Origin: Hyphomicrobiales bacterium
Lineage (GTDB): Bacteria > Pseudomonadota > Alphaproteobacteria > Rhizobiales > Xanthobacteraceae
Assembly: GCA_018335895.1 (NCBI GenBank)
Contig: JAGXQU010000083.1
Location: 1 to 48,182, forward strand
Length of the DNA stretch: 48,182 nucleotides
Direction of reading: 5' to 3'
In this document: positions 16,222-25,488 of the stretch, in pieces
Layout of the letters: every line of letters starts with the position of its first letter
How positions within the stretch are numbered: the first letter of the stretch is position 1
The notes under the pieces: generated by a model
Seen by the model: only the letters and a program-made list of their open reading frames with translations
Database searches by the model: none
What the model was told of the DNA's origin: nothing
Position numbers and translations under genes: made by a program

Positions 16222-17229
16222 TCAGCCCAGCTTGCCCATGGCGACGGCAGTGTCGGCCATGCGGTTCGAGAAGCCCCATTCGTTGTCGTACCAGGAGAGA
16301 ACGCGCACCAGCGTGCCGTCCATCACCTTGGTCTGGTCGAGATGGAAGATCGACGAATGCGGGTCATGGTTGAAGTCGATCGAGACGTTGGGCTGGTCGG
16401 TGAAACCGAGGATGCCCTTGAGCTGCTGCGAAGCGGCGCGCTTCACGGCCTCGTTGATCTCTTCCTTGCTGGTCTGCTTCTTCGCCACGAACTTGAAGTC
16501 GACGACCGAGACGTTCGGCGTCGGCACGCGGATCGAAACGCCGTCGAGCTTGCCGTTCAGTTCCGGCAGCACGAGGCCGACCGCCTTCGCCGCGCCCGTC
16601 GAGGTCGGGATCATCGAAAGTGCTGCGGCGCGCGCGCGGTAGAGATCCTTGTGCATGGTGTCGAGCGTAGGCTGGTCGCCGGTATAGGCGTGGATTGTGG
16701 TCATGAAGCCTTTTTCGATGCCGATGGCGTCGTTCAGCACCTTCGCGACCGGCGCAAGACAGTTCGTCGTGCAGGAAGCGTTCGAGACGACCTTGTGCTC
16801 GGGTGAGAGCTTGTCGTGGTTCACGCCGTAGACGACCGTGAGGTCGGCATTATCGGCTGGCGCGGATACCAGCACGCGCTTCGCACCCGCAGTCAGGTGC
16901 GCGGACGCTTTGTCCTTCGAGGTGAAGATGCCGGTGCATTCGAGCGCGATATCGACGCCGAGATCCTTGTGCGGAAGCTTGGAGGGGTCGCGTTCGGCGG
17001 TGACCTTGATCGGGCCGAAGCCTACGTCGATGGTGTCGCCCGAGACTTTCACGTCGCCGTTGAAGCGGCCATGCACGCTGTCGAAGCGGAACAGATGCGC
17101 ATTGGTCTCGACCGGGCCGAGGTCGTTAATCGCGACGACCTGAATATCCTTGCGGCCGTTCTCTGCGATGGCGCGCAAAACATTCCGGCCGATGCGCCCG
17201 AAGCCGTTGATTGCAACCCGTACAGCCAT
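16222..17229 (-). CDS. gap: Type I glyceraldehyde-3-phosphate dehydrogenase
   Basis: 335-residue GAPDH, oxidising glyceraldehyde-3-phosphate to 1,3-bisphosphoglycerate. N-terminal Rossmann motif [14 protein letters not shown]; catalytic Cys153 in [12 protein letters not shown]; the HAYTGDQ and [11 protein letters not shown] strands; and the conserved [10 protein letters not shown] near the C terminus. Asp36 in AINDLG is typical of NAD-using enzymes. The ATG has GAGGAAAG upstream. It follows tkt by 71 bases on the minus strand; this leader contains the small hairpin AAGCCGG/CCGGCTT (about 17270-17288). It is followed by the 32-residue membrane peptide, then pgk and aldolase. Confidence 0.97.
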   Translation of the reverse strand: MAVRVAINGFGRIGRNVLRAIAENGRKDIQVVAINDLGPVETNAHLFRFDSVHGRFNGDVKVSGDTIDVGFGPIKVTAERDPSKLPHKDLGVDIALECTGIFTSKDKASAHLTAGAKRVLVSAPADNADLTVVYGVNHDKLSPEHKVVSNASCTTNCLAPVAKVLNDAIGIEKGFMTTIHAYTGDQPTLDTMHKDLYRARAAALSMIPTSTGAAKAVGLVLPELNGKLDGVSIRVPTPNVSVVDFKFVAKKQTSKEEINEAVKRAASQQLKGILGFTDQPNVSIDFNHDPHSSIFHLDQTKVMDGTLVRVLSWYDNEWGFSNRMADTAVAMGKLG

Positions 17230-17300
17230 TTCTTTCCTCGTCTCTCTCTTCTACGCGTGACCTTGTGCGAAAGCCGGCATCCGGCTTCCGGGGTCGCGCG

Positions 17301-19310
17301 TCAGTTCGCGGCGCTTTTCTTTGCCGCGGCTTGCGAGGGCAACGCCTTCGTTGCCGCTTCCACGATCGCTTCCACTGTGATGCCGAAGCGCTTGTAAAGG
17401 TCTTTATATGGTGCGCTCGCGCCGAAGCCGGTCATGCCGACGAACTTGCCATCGGAGCCCACGATCTCGTCCCAGCCCATGCGGATCGCAGCTTCGCACG
17501 CGATCTTCACGGGCGCCGTGCCGATCACGCGCTCGCGCACGCTTTCGGGCTGGTCGAAGAAGAGGTCCATGCAGGGCACGGAGACTACGCGCGTCGGCAC
17601 GCCGTTCTTTTCGAGCTGCTTTTGCGCTTCGACACAGAGCGACACTTCGGAGCCCGACGCGAACAGCGAGACCTTAGCGTCACCGCTCGCGGGCGAAAGC
17701 TCGTAGGCACCCTGCTTGCAGAGATTGCCCTTCTCGTTCTTCAGGCGAAGCGCCGGCAGGTTCTGGCGGGTCAGCGCAAGCACGCTCGGCGACTGATCAA
17801 GACGAAGGGCTGCGTCCCAGCATTCCGCAGTCTCGACCTGATCTGCCGGGCGGAAGACATAAAGGTTCGGGATCGAGCGGAGTGCCGCCAGATGCTCGAC
17901 CGGCTGATGGGTCGGGCCGTCTTCACCGACGCCGATCGAGTCGTGCGTCATGACGTGGATGACCCGCGTACCCATGAGCGCCGCGAGACGAAGCGACGGG
18001 CGGCAGTAGTCGGCGAACACAAGGAAGGTGCCGGAGAAAGGAATGACCCCGCCGTGCAGCGCCATCCCGTTCATGGCGGCGGCCATGCCGTGTTCGCGAA
18101 TGCCCCAATGAATAAAGTGACCGGCGAAGTTCTCCGCTGACACGGCCTTCATCGTCTTGGTGCGCGTGTTGTTCGAGCCGGTGAGGTCGGCGGAGCCGCC
18201 GATCATTTCCGGCGCGACCGCGCAGATCGCTTCGAGCACGTTTTCGGACGCCTTGCGGGTCGCGATCTCGGGCTTCTCGGCGACGGCTTTTTCTTTCAGC
18301 GCTTCAATCGCGGCACCGAGACCGTTCGGCAGCTTGCCGTGCAGGCGGCGCTCGAACTCGGCCTTCTTCGCTGAGGCATCGAGGCGCTGTTTCCATGCCG
18401 CGCGAAGGTCCGCGGCTCTGGTGCCGGCCTTGCGCCAGGCATCGAGAATCTCCGCCGGAATTTCGAACGGCGGGAAATTCCAGTTGAGGTTCTTGCGTGC
18501 GCCTTCGATTTCAGCTGCGCCGAGCGGCGAACCGTGCGCGCCCGCGGTGTCTACCTTGGTCGGTGCGCCGTAACCGATCCGCGTCTTGCACGCGATCAGC
18601 GTCGGGCGGTCCGACTTCTGCGCATCCTTGATCGCGTTCTCGATCGCCACCGGGTCGTGGCCGTCGATGCGCAGCGCATTCCAGCCGGAAGCCTTGAAGC
18701 GCGCGACCTGATCCGTGGAATCCGAGAGCGAGATCTTGCCGTCGATGGAAATGCCGTTGTCGTCGAACAGGACGATGAGCTTGGAAAGCTTCAGGTGTCC
18801 CGCGAAGGCGAGCGCTTCCTGGCTGATGCCTTCCATGAGATCGCCGTCGGAGACGAGCGCGTAGGTGTAGTGATCGACGAGATCGCTGCCGTATTCGGCG
18901 TTGAGCAGGCGTTCGGCGAGCGCCATGCCGACTGCGTTCGCAATCCCCTGGCCGAGCGGGCCGGTCGTCGTCTCGATGCCGCGGGTGATGAAGTTTTCGG
19001 GGTGGCCCGGCGTCTTCGAATCGAGCTGACGGAAGCGCTTGATCTCCTCGATCGTCACGTCTTCGTGGCCGGTGAGATACAGCAATGCATAAAGAAGCAT
19101 CGAGCCGTGGCCGGCCGAGAGGACGAAGCGGTCGCGATCCGGCCAGTCCGTCGCCTTTGGGTCGAATTTGAGAAATTTCGTGAAGAGAACGGTCGCGATG
19201 TCCGCGGTGCCCATCGGCAGTCCGGGATGCCCGGATTTCGCCGCTTCGACCGCGTCCATTGCGAGCGCGCGAATGGCGTTTGCCAAACGGTCGTGCTGCT
19301 CGCGGCTCAT
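17301..19310 (-). CDS. tkt: Transketolase
   Basis: 669-residue thiamine-diphosphate enzyme of the pentose phosphate pathway and Calvin cycle, moving two-carbon units between sugar phosphates. Marks: [18 protein letters not shown] near residue 25, the ThDP motif [13 protein letters not shown] with NG further on (about 150-190), the [19 protein letters not shown] loop (about 460-480), and [20 protein letters not shown] at the C terminus. Start set at ATG 19310: the promoter at 19346-19380 gives a transcript start near 19346, downstream of the longer open frame (to 19367). It is the first gene of the tkt, gap, small ORF, pgk, aldolase block. Confidence 0.97.
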   Translation of the reverse strand: MSREQHDRLANAIRALAMDAVEAAKSGHPGLPMGTADIATVLFTKFLKFDPKATDWPDRDRFVLSAGHGSMLLYALLYLTGHEDVTIEEIKRFRQLDSKTPGHPENFITRGIETTTGPLGQGIANAVGMALAERLLNAEYGSDLVDHYTYALVSDGDLMEGISQEALAFAGHLKLSKLIVLFDDNGISIDGKISLSDSTDQVARFKASGWNALRIDGHDPVAIENAIKDAQKSDRPTLIACKTRIGYGAPTKVDTAGAHGSPLGAAEIEGARKNLNWNFPPFEIPAEILDAWRKAGTRAADLRAAWKQRLDASAKKAEFERRLHGKLPNGLGAAIEALKEKAVAEKPEIATRKASENVLEAICAVAPEMIGGSADLTGSNNTRTKTMKAVSAENFAGHFIHWGIREHGMAAAMNGMALHGGVIPFSGTFLVFADYCRPSLRLAALMGTRVIHVMTHDSIGVGEDGPTHQPVEHLAALRSIPNLYVFRPADQVETAECWDAALRLDQSPSVLALTRQNLPALRLKNEKGNLCKQGAYELSPASGDAKVSLFASGSEVSLCVEAQKQLEKNGVPTRVVSVPCMDLFFDQPESVRERVIGTAPVKIACEAAIRMGWDEIVGSDGKFVGMTGFGASAPYKDLYKRFGITVEAIVEAATKALPSQAAAKKSAAN

Positions 19311-19345
19311 GTGCGGTGTCTCACCCAAAGTTCCCGGGGGAAATG

Positions 19346-19380
19346 TGGCGTTGCCATAGCACCCCAACCCCTTGTGTCAA
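19346..19380 (-). promoter_or_regulatory. Sigma-70-type promoter of tkt
   Basis: On the minus strand a perfect TTGACA (19380-19375), a 16-base spacer and TATGGC (19358-19353). The predicted start near 19346 gives a leader of about 36 bases to the tkt ATG at 19310. Confidence 0.6.
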
Positions 19381-19395
19381 AGTCGCGACGCGCGG

Positions 19396-19424
19396 TTGAC
19401 GTGGGGATAAAGGCTCCCCTTAAC
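19396..19424 (+). promoter_or_regulatory. Probable promoter of the DUF4164-zapA transcript
   Basis: TTGACG (19396-19401), a 17-base spacer and CTTAAC (19419-19424), 33 bases before the DUF4164 start. The -35 is good and the -10 is weak. It points away from the tkt promoter 16 bases to its left. Confidence 0.4.
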
Positions 19425-19456
19425 TGCTTACGAGCAATCTCAACAAGTCCCGGCAA

Positions 19457-19750
19457 ATGCGGCAGGCAGCGGAACCATCGGCGGTGCTGGAAAAGGCGCG
19501 CAGGCGCATCGCGGCGGCGCTCGACCTGCTTGAGGCTGCGATCAATCGCCGCCGCGAGAACGACCGTCAGCGCGGCGAACTGGAGGCCCAGATTCAGGCG
19601 TTCGGGGCCGACCGCTCGCGGCTCGCCGGGGAGCTGGATCACGCGCGGGCAAACATTTCTTCGCTCGAGGCCACGAACCGGGAAGTTGCGCAGCGGCTCG
19701 ATCAGGCCGTGGACACGATCCGCGCCGTGCTGGATTCGCAGGAGCGCTGA
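19457..19750 (+). CDS. DUF4164 family coiled-coil protein
   Basis: 97-residue protein that is one long helix: heptad-like LEKARRRIAAALDLLEAAI, LEAQIQAFGADRSRLAGEL and LEATNREVAQRLDQAVDTI. It matches the small DUF4164 proteins that sit directly upstream of zapA in many Rhizobiales; their role is unknown, but the tight linkage suggests a part in division. Its stop codon TGA (19748-19750) is one base before the zapA ATG, and the zapA ribosome site AGGAG lies inside its last codons, so the two are translationally coupled. No good Shine-Dalgarno sequence is visible for its own ATG. Confidence 0.75.
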   Translation: MRQAAEPSAVLEKARRRIAAALDLLEAAINRRRENDRQRGELEAQIQAFGADRSRLAGELDHARANISSLEATNREVAQRLDQAVDTIRAVLDSQER

Positions 19751-19751
19751 G

Positions 19752-20135
19752 ATGGCCGAGGTTTCCGTCACCATCAACGGCCGCGTTTACCGCATGGCCT
19801 GCGACCCCGGGCAGGAAGATCACCTTGCGCGGCTCGGACGCGAACTGGACCAGAGAATTGGCCAGCTCCGCGAATCCTTCGGCGAGATTGGCGATACGCG
19901 CCTTGCCGTCATGGCCGCGATCATGGTGGCCGACGAACTCGCGGAACTGAAGCGGCGGCTCCGGTCCGCCGATCAGGAGATCCAGTCGCTGAAAGACGCC
20001 AGAGAGCGGGCGGCCCAGCGCAACGAAGCGGGCGAACACGCCATCGCGGAAATTCTCGAAAGCACGGCAGAGCGCATCGAGCGACTCGCGCAGAGCCTCA
20101 ACAGCGGCCCGAACGGCAGCGTTGCGCTCGGCTAA
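19752..20135 (+). CDS. zapA: Cell division protein ZapA
   Basis: 127 residues. The N-terminal ZapA globular fold reads VSVTINGRVYRMACDPGQE and continues with HLARLGRELDQRI and the helix TRLAVMAAIMVADEL; a C-terminal coiled coil follows (about 70-120). ZapA binds FtsZ and bundles its filaments at the division ring. The ATG at 19752 is preceded by AGGAG with seven bases of spacing. It is followed by 6S RNA and ygfA, the classic proteobacterial order. Confidence 0.93.
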   Translation: MAEVSVTINGRVYRMACDPGQEDHLARLGRELDQRIGQLRESFGEIGDTRLAVMAAIMVADELAELKRRLRSADQEIQSLKDARERAAQRNEAGEHAIAEILESTAERIERLAQSLNSGPNGSVALG

Positions 20136-20184
20136 GCGCTCCGAAAGTCAAGGCTGGTCAAGCCGCCAATCTCTCCCTAGGTTG

Positions 20185-20346
20185 AATTCGCGGTGCTGCG
20201 GGACGCGACAGAGGAGTATTCCCGGGGCCTTATCGATCTCAACGGGAGCTGTCCCTGGTCTGGACCGTGGTCCTAGCTACATGGCGCCCACCTACTTCGT
20301 AGGTTTCCCGGGATCGAATCTCTGACGGTCACTGCGGCCCGCACTT
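20185..20346 (+). ncRNA. ssrS: 6S RNA
   Basis: Stretch between zapA and ygfA with the features of alphaproteobacterial 6S RNA. It has outer pairing TGCGGG (20196-20201) with CCCGCA (20338-20343), CAGAG with CTCTG, the inner stem ATTCCCGGG (20218-20226) with CCCGGGAT (20308-20315), a large central bubble, and an apical CCTACTTCGTAGG hairpin (20291-20303). 6S RNA binds the housekeeping sigma holoenzyme and mimics open promoter DNA. Position between zapA and the 5-formyl-THF cyclo-ligase gene is the standard location. Ends are estimated from the pairing, to within about ten bases; the 3' end is only about ten bases from the ygfA start, so it is probably processed from a common transcript. Confidence 0.85.
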
Positions 20347-20355
20347 GAATTTGTC

Positions 20356-20940
20356 ATGCCAGTATCAGTCGCTGAACAGAAACGCGCTTTGCGCAAAGAG
20401 ATGATGGCAAAGCGCGATGCGCTTTCGCCGATCTTCCGTAAGCAGATGTCCGAAAAGGTCGCAGCCGGCGATCTGCCGTTCGACGTGCCTGAGGGCGCGG
20501 TCGTCTCAGGCTGGTTCGCGATGGGAACCGAGCTCAATCCCTACCCGCTGATGAAGCGGCTTTCGGAAGAATACGGCTGCAAGCTCGCGCTGCCTGCGAT
20601 CGCGGACGGCAAGCTCATCTTCCGCGCGTGGGAGCCGGGCATGCAGTTGAAGCGCGTCGGATTCGGGCTTTCCGAACCCGGCCCGGAATCGCCGGAAGTC
20701 GATCCCGATATTCTGTTCGTGCCGATGCTCGCGTTCGATCTCGACGGATACCGCATCGGTTACGGCAAGGCCTATTACGACGGCGGTCTTTCGCGTCTCC
20801 GCGCGAAGAAGAAAATCGTCGCCGCTGGGCTCGCCTACGAGGAACAATGCGTCGAGCATGTTCCGGTGGAGCCGCACGACCAGCGTCTCGATTATGTGAT
20901 AACGGAAGAGGGCGTGCGTTTTTCGGCCGGTAGCGACTGA
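20356..20940 (+). CDS. ygfA: 5-formyltetrahydrofolate cyclo-ligase
   Basis: 194-residue ATP-dependent enzyme converting 5-formyl-THF to 5,10-methenyl-THF. Conserved parts: KRALRKEMMAKRDALSP at the N terminus, the FVPMLAFDLDGYRIGYGKAYYDG substrate/Mg region (about 124-147) and the C-terminal HDQRLDYVITEEG. It lies directly after 6S RNA, as in most proteobacteria. Its stop overlaps the start of the ymdB-type gene by one base (TGATG), indicating coupling. No clear ribosome site is seen before its ATG; the region is part of the 6S 3' arm. Confidence 0.94.
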   Translation: MPVSVAEQKRALRKEMMAKRDALSPIFRKQMSEKVAAGDLPFDVPEGAVVSGWFAMGTELNPYPLMKRLSEEYGCKLALPAIADGKLIFRAWEPGMQLKRVGFGLSEPGPESPEVDPDILFVPMLAFDLDGYRIGYGKAYYDGGLSRLRAKKKIVAAGLAYEEQCVEHVPVEPHDQRLDYVITEEGVRFSAGSD

Positions 20941-21758
20941 TGCGAATACTTTTTCTCGGAGACATTGTCGGGCGTTCGGGCCGGGTCGCGGTCGTCGATC
21001 TCCTGCCGTCGCTGATCGAAAACTGGAATCTCGATTTCGTCGGCATCAACGGCGAGAACTCAGCCGGCGGCTTCGGCATCACGGAGGCGATCTATAACGA
21101 ACTGGTCGACACCGGCGCGGATGCAATCACGCTCGGCAATCATTCGTGGGATCAGCGCGAGGCGCTCGTCTTCATCGAGCGCGCGCCGAAGCTCATCCGT
21201 CCGCTGAACTATCCGAAGGGCACGCCGGGACGCGGCGCCGCCATGCTGGAAGCGAAGAACGGCAAGCGCGTGCTGGTCATCAACGCCATGGGCCGCGTCT
21301 TCATGGAGCAGCTCGACGATCCTTTCGCCGCAATCGAGCAGGAACTGGAAGCCTGCAAATTGCGCGAACACGCCGATGCGATCATCGTGGATTTTCATGC
21401 CGAGGCGACCAGCGAGAAGCAGGCGCTCGGCTATATTCTCGACGGGCGCATTTCGTTGCAGGTCGGCACCCACACGCATGCGCCGACTTCCGACCATCGC
21501 ATTCTTCCGGGCGGTACGGCTTTCGTCTCCGACATCGGCATGTGCGGCGACTACGAAAGCGTGCTCGGCATGAACAAGGACGAACCGATCCGGCGCTTCC
21601 AGACCAAGATACCCTCCGGCCGCTTCGAGCCCGCGACCGGCGATGCGACAGTTTCGGGCCTTGCAGTCGAGACCGACGACGCGACAGGACTTGCCGTAAA
21701 AATCGCGCAGGTGCGTATCGGCGGCGTACTGGAAGAGGCGCGGCCGAATTTCTGGTGA
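20940..21758 (+). CDS. ymdB: YmdB family calcineurin-like metallophosphoesterase
   Basis: 272 residues with the full YmdB/TIGR00282-type metal site: FLGDIVGRSGR (Asp8), GINGENSAGGFGI (Asn/Glu near 38-42), LGNHSWDQ, VDFHAEATSEK and VGTHTHAPTSD. Members bind two metals and hydrolyse cyclic nucleotides (2',3'- or 3',5'-) in the cytosol; in Bacillus YmdB affects biofilm and motility decisions. It overlaps ygfA by one base. An intergenic repeat and yebC follow. Confidence 0.88.
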   Translation: MRILFLGDIVGRSGRVAVVDLLPSLIENWNLDFVGINGENSAGGFGITEAIYNELVDTGADAITLGNHSWDQREALVFIERAPKLIRPLNYPKGTPGRGAAMLEAKNGKRVLVINAMGRVFMEQLDDPFAAIEQELEACKLREHADAIIVDFHAEATSEKQALGYILDGRISLQVGTHTHAPTSDHRILPGGTAFVSDIGMCGDYESVLGMNKDEPIRRFQTKIPSGRFEPATGDATVSGLAVETDDATGLAVKIAQVRIGGVLEEARPNFW

Positions 21759-21768
21759 TGTTTGCCCC

Positions 21769-21820
21769 CGCCCTTGATCTCTCCCCCCGCGAACGGGGGA
21801 GGGAAGCGAGCGGGTGGGGT
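21769..21820. repeat. Palindromic C/G-rich intergenic repeat
   Basis: CTCCCCC/GGGGGAG arms around CGCGAAC (21781-21802), flanked by CCGCCC and GCGGGTGGGG. It resembles the longer element at 41895-41962, which has the same CTCACCC/GGGTGAG and CTCCC/GGGAG pattern. Dispersed repeat, no coding content. Confidence 0.55.
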
Positions 21821-21879
21821 GCTTCACATCATAAGATCGCTTGCTATAACGCGCGCGCAATCCGCTCAGGACTTCTCTC

Positions 21880-22626
21880 ATGGCCGGCCATTCGCAATTC
21901 AAGAACATCATGCACCGGAAGGGACGGCAGGATGCCGCCCGTTCCAAGCTGTTCGGCAAGCTCGCCCGCGAAATCACGGTATCCGCGAAGATGGGCCTGC
22001 CGGATCCAGCCATGAACGCGCGTCTTCGCGCAGCCATCATCGCGGCCCGCGCGGAGAATATGCCGAAGGACAACATCGAGCGCGCGATCAAGAAAGCATC
22101 GGGCAGTGACGGCGAAAACTTCGAAAGCGTCCGCTACGAAGGCTACGGGCCGGGCGGTGTCGCCCTCATCATCGAGACGCTGACGGACAACCGCACGCGA
22201 ACCGTAGGCGAAATCCGCTCGTACTTTACGAAGAGCGGCGGTGCGCTCGGCGAAACCGGCTCGGTAGCCTTCATGTTCAATCATGTCGGCGTGATCGAAT
22301 ACGACGCCGCGAAAGCCGACGCCGACACCATGCTGGAGGCGGGGATCGACGCCGGCGCCGACGATGTGATTTCCGGCGATGCCGGTCATGAGATCATAAC
22401 CAGCGTCGAATCGTTGAACGAAGTGCAGAAAGCGCTGGAAGCGAAATTCGGCGAGCCGAGAAAGGGCGGGCTTACCTGGCGCCCGAAGAACACGGTCGCG
22501 GTCGACGACGAAACCGGCGAAAAGCTGATGAAGCTCGTCGAGAATCTCGAAGAGAACGACGACGTGCAGAACGTCTACGGCAATTTCGAAATTTCGGAAT
22601 CGCTGATGGCGAAGCTGTCGGCGTGA
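21880..22626 (+). CDS. yebC: YebC/PmpR family protein
   Basis: 248-residue YebC. Starts [20 protein letters not shown], the family signature, then [15 protein letters not shown], the [11 protein letters not shown] motif and [14 protein letters not shown]. YebC proteins were long called transcriptional regulators; more recent work on the family links them to translation of proline-rich stretches. The ATG has AGGA about eight bases upstream. Its stop overlaps the following EamA gene by four bases (GTGA). Confidence 0.95.
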   Translation: MAGHSQFKNIMHRKGRQDAARSKLFGKLAREITVSAKMGLPDPAMNARLRAAIIAARAENMPKDNIERAIKKASGSDGENFESVRYEGYGPGGVALIIETLTDNRTRTVGEIRSYFTKSGGALGETGSVAFMFNHVGVIEYDAAKADADTMLEAGIDAGADDVISGDAGHEIITSVESLNEVQKALEAKFGEPRKGGLTWRPKNTVAVDDETGEKLMKLVENLEENDDVQNVYGNFEISESLMAKLSA

Positions 22627-23525
22627 ACAGTCCCTCCCGTGCGCTCGGCTACGCCGCGATCATCTCCGCTGTGACGATCTGGGGCGCATGGGTCGCGCTC
22701 ACGCGCTACGCGGTGATCGGCTCGCTGACGCCCGCCGCTGTCACGCTGCTGCGTGTAGGCATCCCGGCGCTTCTGCTTGCGCCCGTGCTGTTTCGTGTAG
22801 GCCTATGGCCGAAGGGCAGGACGGTTCCGTTTCTCTTCTGTCTTCTCGGCGCGGGAGCGCCGTTCCTGCTCATTATCGGCAACGGGATGCGTTATGCCCC
22901 AACCGCCGACGTGGGACCGCTGGTGCCGGGCACGATGCCGCTGATCGTGGCGCTGCTTTCGGTCGTGATCTTCAAGGAAAAACTCGGGCTGGCGCGCGCG
23001 ACAGGCTTCGCGCTTTGTCTTGCGGGCGTGCTCACGATCGCAGGAAGAAGCATCGTGAGCGCGAGCGGAGATACTTCCTTCGGTCATATGCTTCTGATTA
23101 CGGCTGCGTTCTGCTGGGCTTGCTACACGGTCGCGTTCCGGCATGTAGGCGTCACTGCAATCGAGATGGCCGCGCTGGTGAGCTTCTGGTCCGCGCTTGC
23201 GATCTTGCCGTTCGGCATTCCGCCGCTGATCGATGCGTTCGACAAGGGCGCGTACAACGATCTGATCGTGCAGGCGGTGATCCAGGGGCTCGGCTCGGGC
23301 CTGATTGCGCTCGTGCTCTACAATATCGGCATTGCGCGGCTCGGCGCTTCGCGCGCGGCAGCTTTCGTTGCGCTCGTGCCCGCGCTTGCGACGTTGATTG
23401 CGATTCCCCTCTTGAAGGAAATTCCGGACGCCGCCTCGATCTTTGGCGTGCTCACAACCGGCGCAGGCGTACTGCTCGCAAGCGGCGTACTGAACGAAAT
23501 CTTATCGAAGAAGCCGGTCGAATAG
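22623..23525 (+). CDS. EamA/DMT family transporter
   Basis: 300-residue drug/metabolite transporter with ten hydrophobic helices and two EamA repeats (about 8-145 and 155-293). Each repeat ends in the usual lid: [19 protein letters not shown] and [19 protein letters not shown]. It sits in the inner membrane and exports small molecules; the substrate is unknown. The GTG start overlaps the yebC stop (GTGA), so the pair is coupled. The last 24 bases (23502-23525) overlap the 3' end of the convergent TauE/SafE gene. Confidence 0.88.
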   Translation: MNSPSRALGYAAIISAVTIWGAWVALTRYAVIGSLTPAAVTLLRVGIPALLLAPVLFRVGLWPKGRTVPFLFCLLGAGAPFLLIIGNGMRYAPTADVGPLVPGTMPLIVALLSVVIFKEKLGLARATGFALCLAGVLTIAGRSIVSASGDTSFGHMLLITAAFCWACYTVAFRHVGVTAIEMAALVSFWSALAILPFGIPPLIDAFDKGAYNDLIVQAVIQGLGSGLIALVLYNIGIARLGASRAAAFVALVPALATLIAIPLLKEIPDAASIFGVLTTGAGVLLASGVLNEILSKKPVE

Positions 23526-24275
23526 CGGCAGGCTCGAAATCGCGGCGAAGAGAATGATGACGTAGGCTGCGTTACGATAGTTCCGGTCTGACACAAAGAT
23601 GAATGCCATCGAGCCGCCCGCCATCCCGGAAAGAAACGGTACGAACATCAGGAGTCCGAACCAGACGACTTCGTTCGTGAGCAGGCCGCTCCAGCCATAG
23701 ACCACAATCGAGAACAGATCGAACAGCGCGAAATAGGCGATCAGGTTCGCGCGCACGGCGGCAGCCGAGATCGCGCCCCCGAGCCAGTAGATGATGACCG
23801 GAGGTCCTGGGATCTGCGTGGCGCCGCCGAGCACGCCGGAGATCGCGCCGACCGAAAGCGTGATCGGGAGTTTCGGCGCGCCGTGGTAGCGCCAGCCGGA
23901 AGCGAGCAGGATCACGAAAACGACGATGATGACCGCGATCGCCCAGCGCATCGGCGTCGGATCGACGTAGATCAGCGCCAAGGTGCCGAGCGGAATGGTG
24001 ATCGCCGCGGCCGTCATCAGGGGCAGCGTTTCGCGCCAACGCACGTGCGGCAGCGCGGGCACGAGAAACGGCAGCGAGCAGATGAAGTCGATGAGCAGGA
24101 TCGTGGTCACGGAAAAGCGGGGGCCGTAGAGCGCGCCGATCAGCGGCACATAGATCATGCCCGCGCCGAAACCGGAGAAGCCGCGCACGAAGCCCGACGC
24201 AAACGCAATCATCGCCGCCAGCGCGAGGCGGTCGTCGAAGAAGGGTGCAAGCGAAGCGGGGATAAGGGCGGACAA
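23502..24275 (-). CDS. Sulfite exporter TauE/SafE family protein
   Basis: 257 residues with eight hydrophobic helices and the family pattern SGFVRGFSGFGAGMIYVPL near the N terminus and VGAISGVLGGATQIPGPPVIIYW at mid-protein. Members move sulfite, sulfoacetate or other organosulfur anions across the inner membrane; the substrate is not determined. TTG at 24275 is the only acceptable start: an in-frame TAG lies 13 codons upstream and the next ATG would remove the first helix. Convergent with, and overlapping by 24 bases, the EamA gene; divergent from ruvC. Confidence 0.85.
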   Translation of the reverse strand: MSALIPASLAPFFDDRLALAAMIAFASGFVRGFSGFGAGMIYVPLIGALYGPRFSVTTILLIDFICSLPFLVPALPHVRWRETLPLMTAAAITIPLGTLALIYVDPTPMRWAIAVIIVVFVILLASGWRYHGAPKLPITLSVGAISGVLGGATQIPGPPVIIYWLGGAISAAAVRANLIAYFALFDLFSIVVYGWSGLLTNEVVWFGLLMFVPFLSGMAGGSMAFIFVSDRNYRNAAYVIILFAAISSLPLFDRLLR

Positions 24276-24351
24276 GCGGTGTGCCTTGGCTTTCGGGAAG
24301 CAGTAGCATGCATGCTAGGCAGACTTCGATAGCGGGGTTATCCACGCAGAG

Positions 24352-24867
24352 ATGACGCGCGCGAATCGCATAATCGGTATCGACCCCGGGCTCCGCCGCA
24401 CCGGTTGGGGCGTGATCGAGTGCGAGGGCTCGAAGCTTTCCTTCGTCGCCTGTGGTTCGGTGAACGCGGACGAGCGGGGCGCCTTGAGCGACCGGCTCGC
24501 CTTCATCCACAAGGGTCTCGCCGGGGTGATCGAACGCTACGCGCCGCACGAGGCGGCGGTGGAAGAAACCTTCGTGAATGCCGACCCGCGTGCGGCGCTG
24601 AAACTCGGGCAGGCGCGCGGGATCGCGCTCGTGGTGCCCGCGCAGGCCGGATTGCCGGTTGCGGAATACGCGCCGAACCTAATCAAGAAGACCGTGGTCG
24701 GCGCTGGCCGCGCCGAGAAGGCGCAGATCCGGCTCATGATCCGCGTCTTGATGCCGAAGGCCGATCCGCAGAGCGACGACGCGGCGGATGCCTTGGCGAT
24801 CGCGATCTGCCACGCGCATCACCGGAGCAGCGTGGATATTCTCTCGCGGGTCGTGGGGGGAACCTAG
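24352..24867 (+). CDS. ruvC: Holliday junction resolvase RuvC
   Basis: 171-residue endonuclease that cuts Holliday junctions after RuvAB branch migration. Catalytic acidic residues are in [14 protein letters not shown] (Asp11), [10 protein letters not shown] (Glu about 71) and [15 protein letters not shown] at the C-terminal end. The ATG at 24352 begins the ruvC-ruvA-ruvB-ybgC operon; ruvA starts immediately after the TAG stop. Confidence 0.96.
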   Translation: MTRANRIIGIDPGLRRTGWGVIECEGSKLSFVACGSVNADERGALSDRLAFIHKGLAGVIERYAPHEAAVEETFVNADPRAALKLGQARGIALVVPAQAGLPVAEYAPNLIKKTVVGAGRAEKAQIRLMIRVLMPKADPQSDDAADALAIAICHAHHRSSVDILSRVVGGT

Positions 24868-25488
24868 ATGATCGGCAAGCTGCGCGGCGTGATCGATACC
24901 TATGGCGAGGACTTCGTCGTGATCGACGTGCATGGCGTCGGCTATGTCGTGCATTGCTCCGTGCGCACGCTGCAATCGCTGCCGCCGCAGGGCGAGGCTG
25001 CGACGATCTCGATTGAGACGCATGTGCGCGAACAGGAGATCAAGCTGTTCGGCTTCACGAACGATCTGGAGCGCGAATGGTTTCGTATCCTGCAAAGCGT
25101 GCAGGGTGTCGGCGCGAAGGTCGCGCTCGCGGTGCTCTCCACGCTGAGACCCGCGGAACTCGCGAACGCGATTGCGCTTGGGGACAAGACCGCGGTCGCG
25201 CGCACGCAAGGCGTGGGGCCGAAGCTCGCCGCGCGCATCGTCGCGGAGTTGAAAGACAAGGCGCCGGCATTCGCGACCGTCGATCCGTCGGTCGTCAAAT
25301 TGCAGGGCGATCTGTCAGACAAACGCGCGCCGCAGCCGGTGGCCGATGCCGTCTCCGCGCTCGTCCATTTGGGCTATGGAGAAATTCAGGCGGGTGCAGC
25401 GGTCGCCGCGGCGGTGCGTGCATCGGGTGAGGAGAACGCGCCGGTCGAGACGCTGATCCGGCTCGGATTGAAGGAACTGGCGCGATGA
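24868..25488 (+). CDS. ruvA: Holliday junction branch migration protein RuvA
   Basis: 206-residue junction-binding subunit. Begins [20 protein letters not shown] (OB domain, about 1-65), followed by helix-hairpin-helix motifs [14 protein letters not shown] and [19 protein letters not shown] (about 70-130), a flexible linker and a C-terminal UBA-like domain (about 155-206) that contacts RuvB. No gap from ruvC; overlaps ruvB by ATGA. Confidence 0.96.
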   Translation: MIGKLRGVIDTYGEDFVVIDVHGVGYVVHCSVRTLQSLPPQGEAATISIETHVREQEIKLFGFTNDLEREWFRILQSVQGVGAKVALAVLSTLRPAELANAIALGDKTAVARTQGVGPKLAARIVAELKDKAPAFATVDPSVVKLQGDLSDKRAPQPVADAVSALVHLGYGEIQAGAAVAAAVRASGEENAPVETLIRLGLKELAR

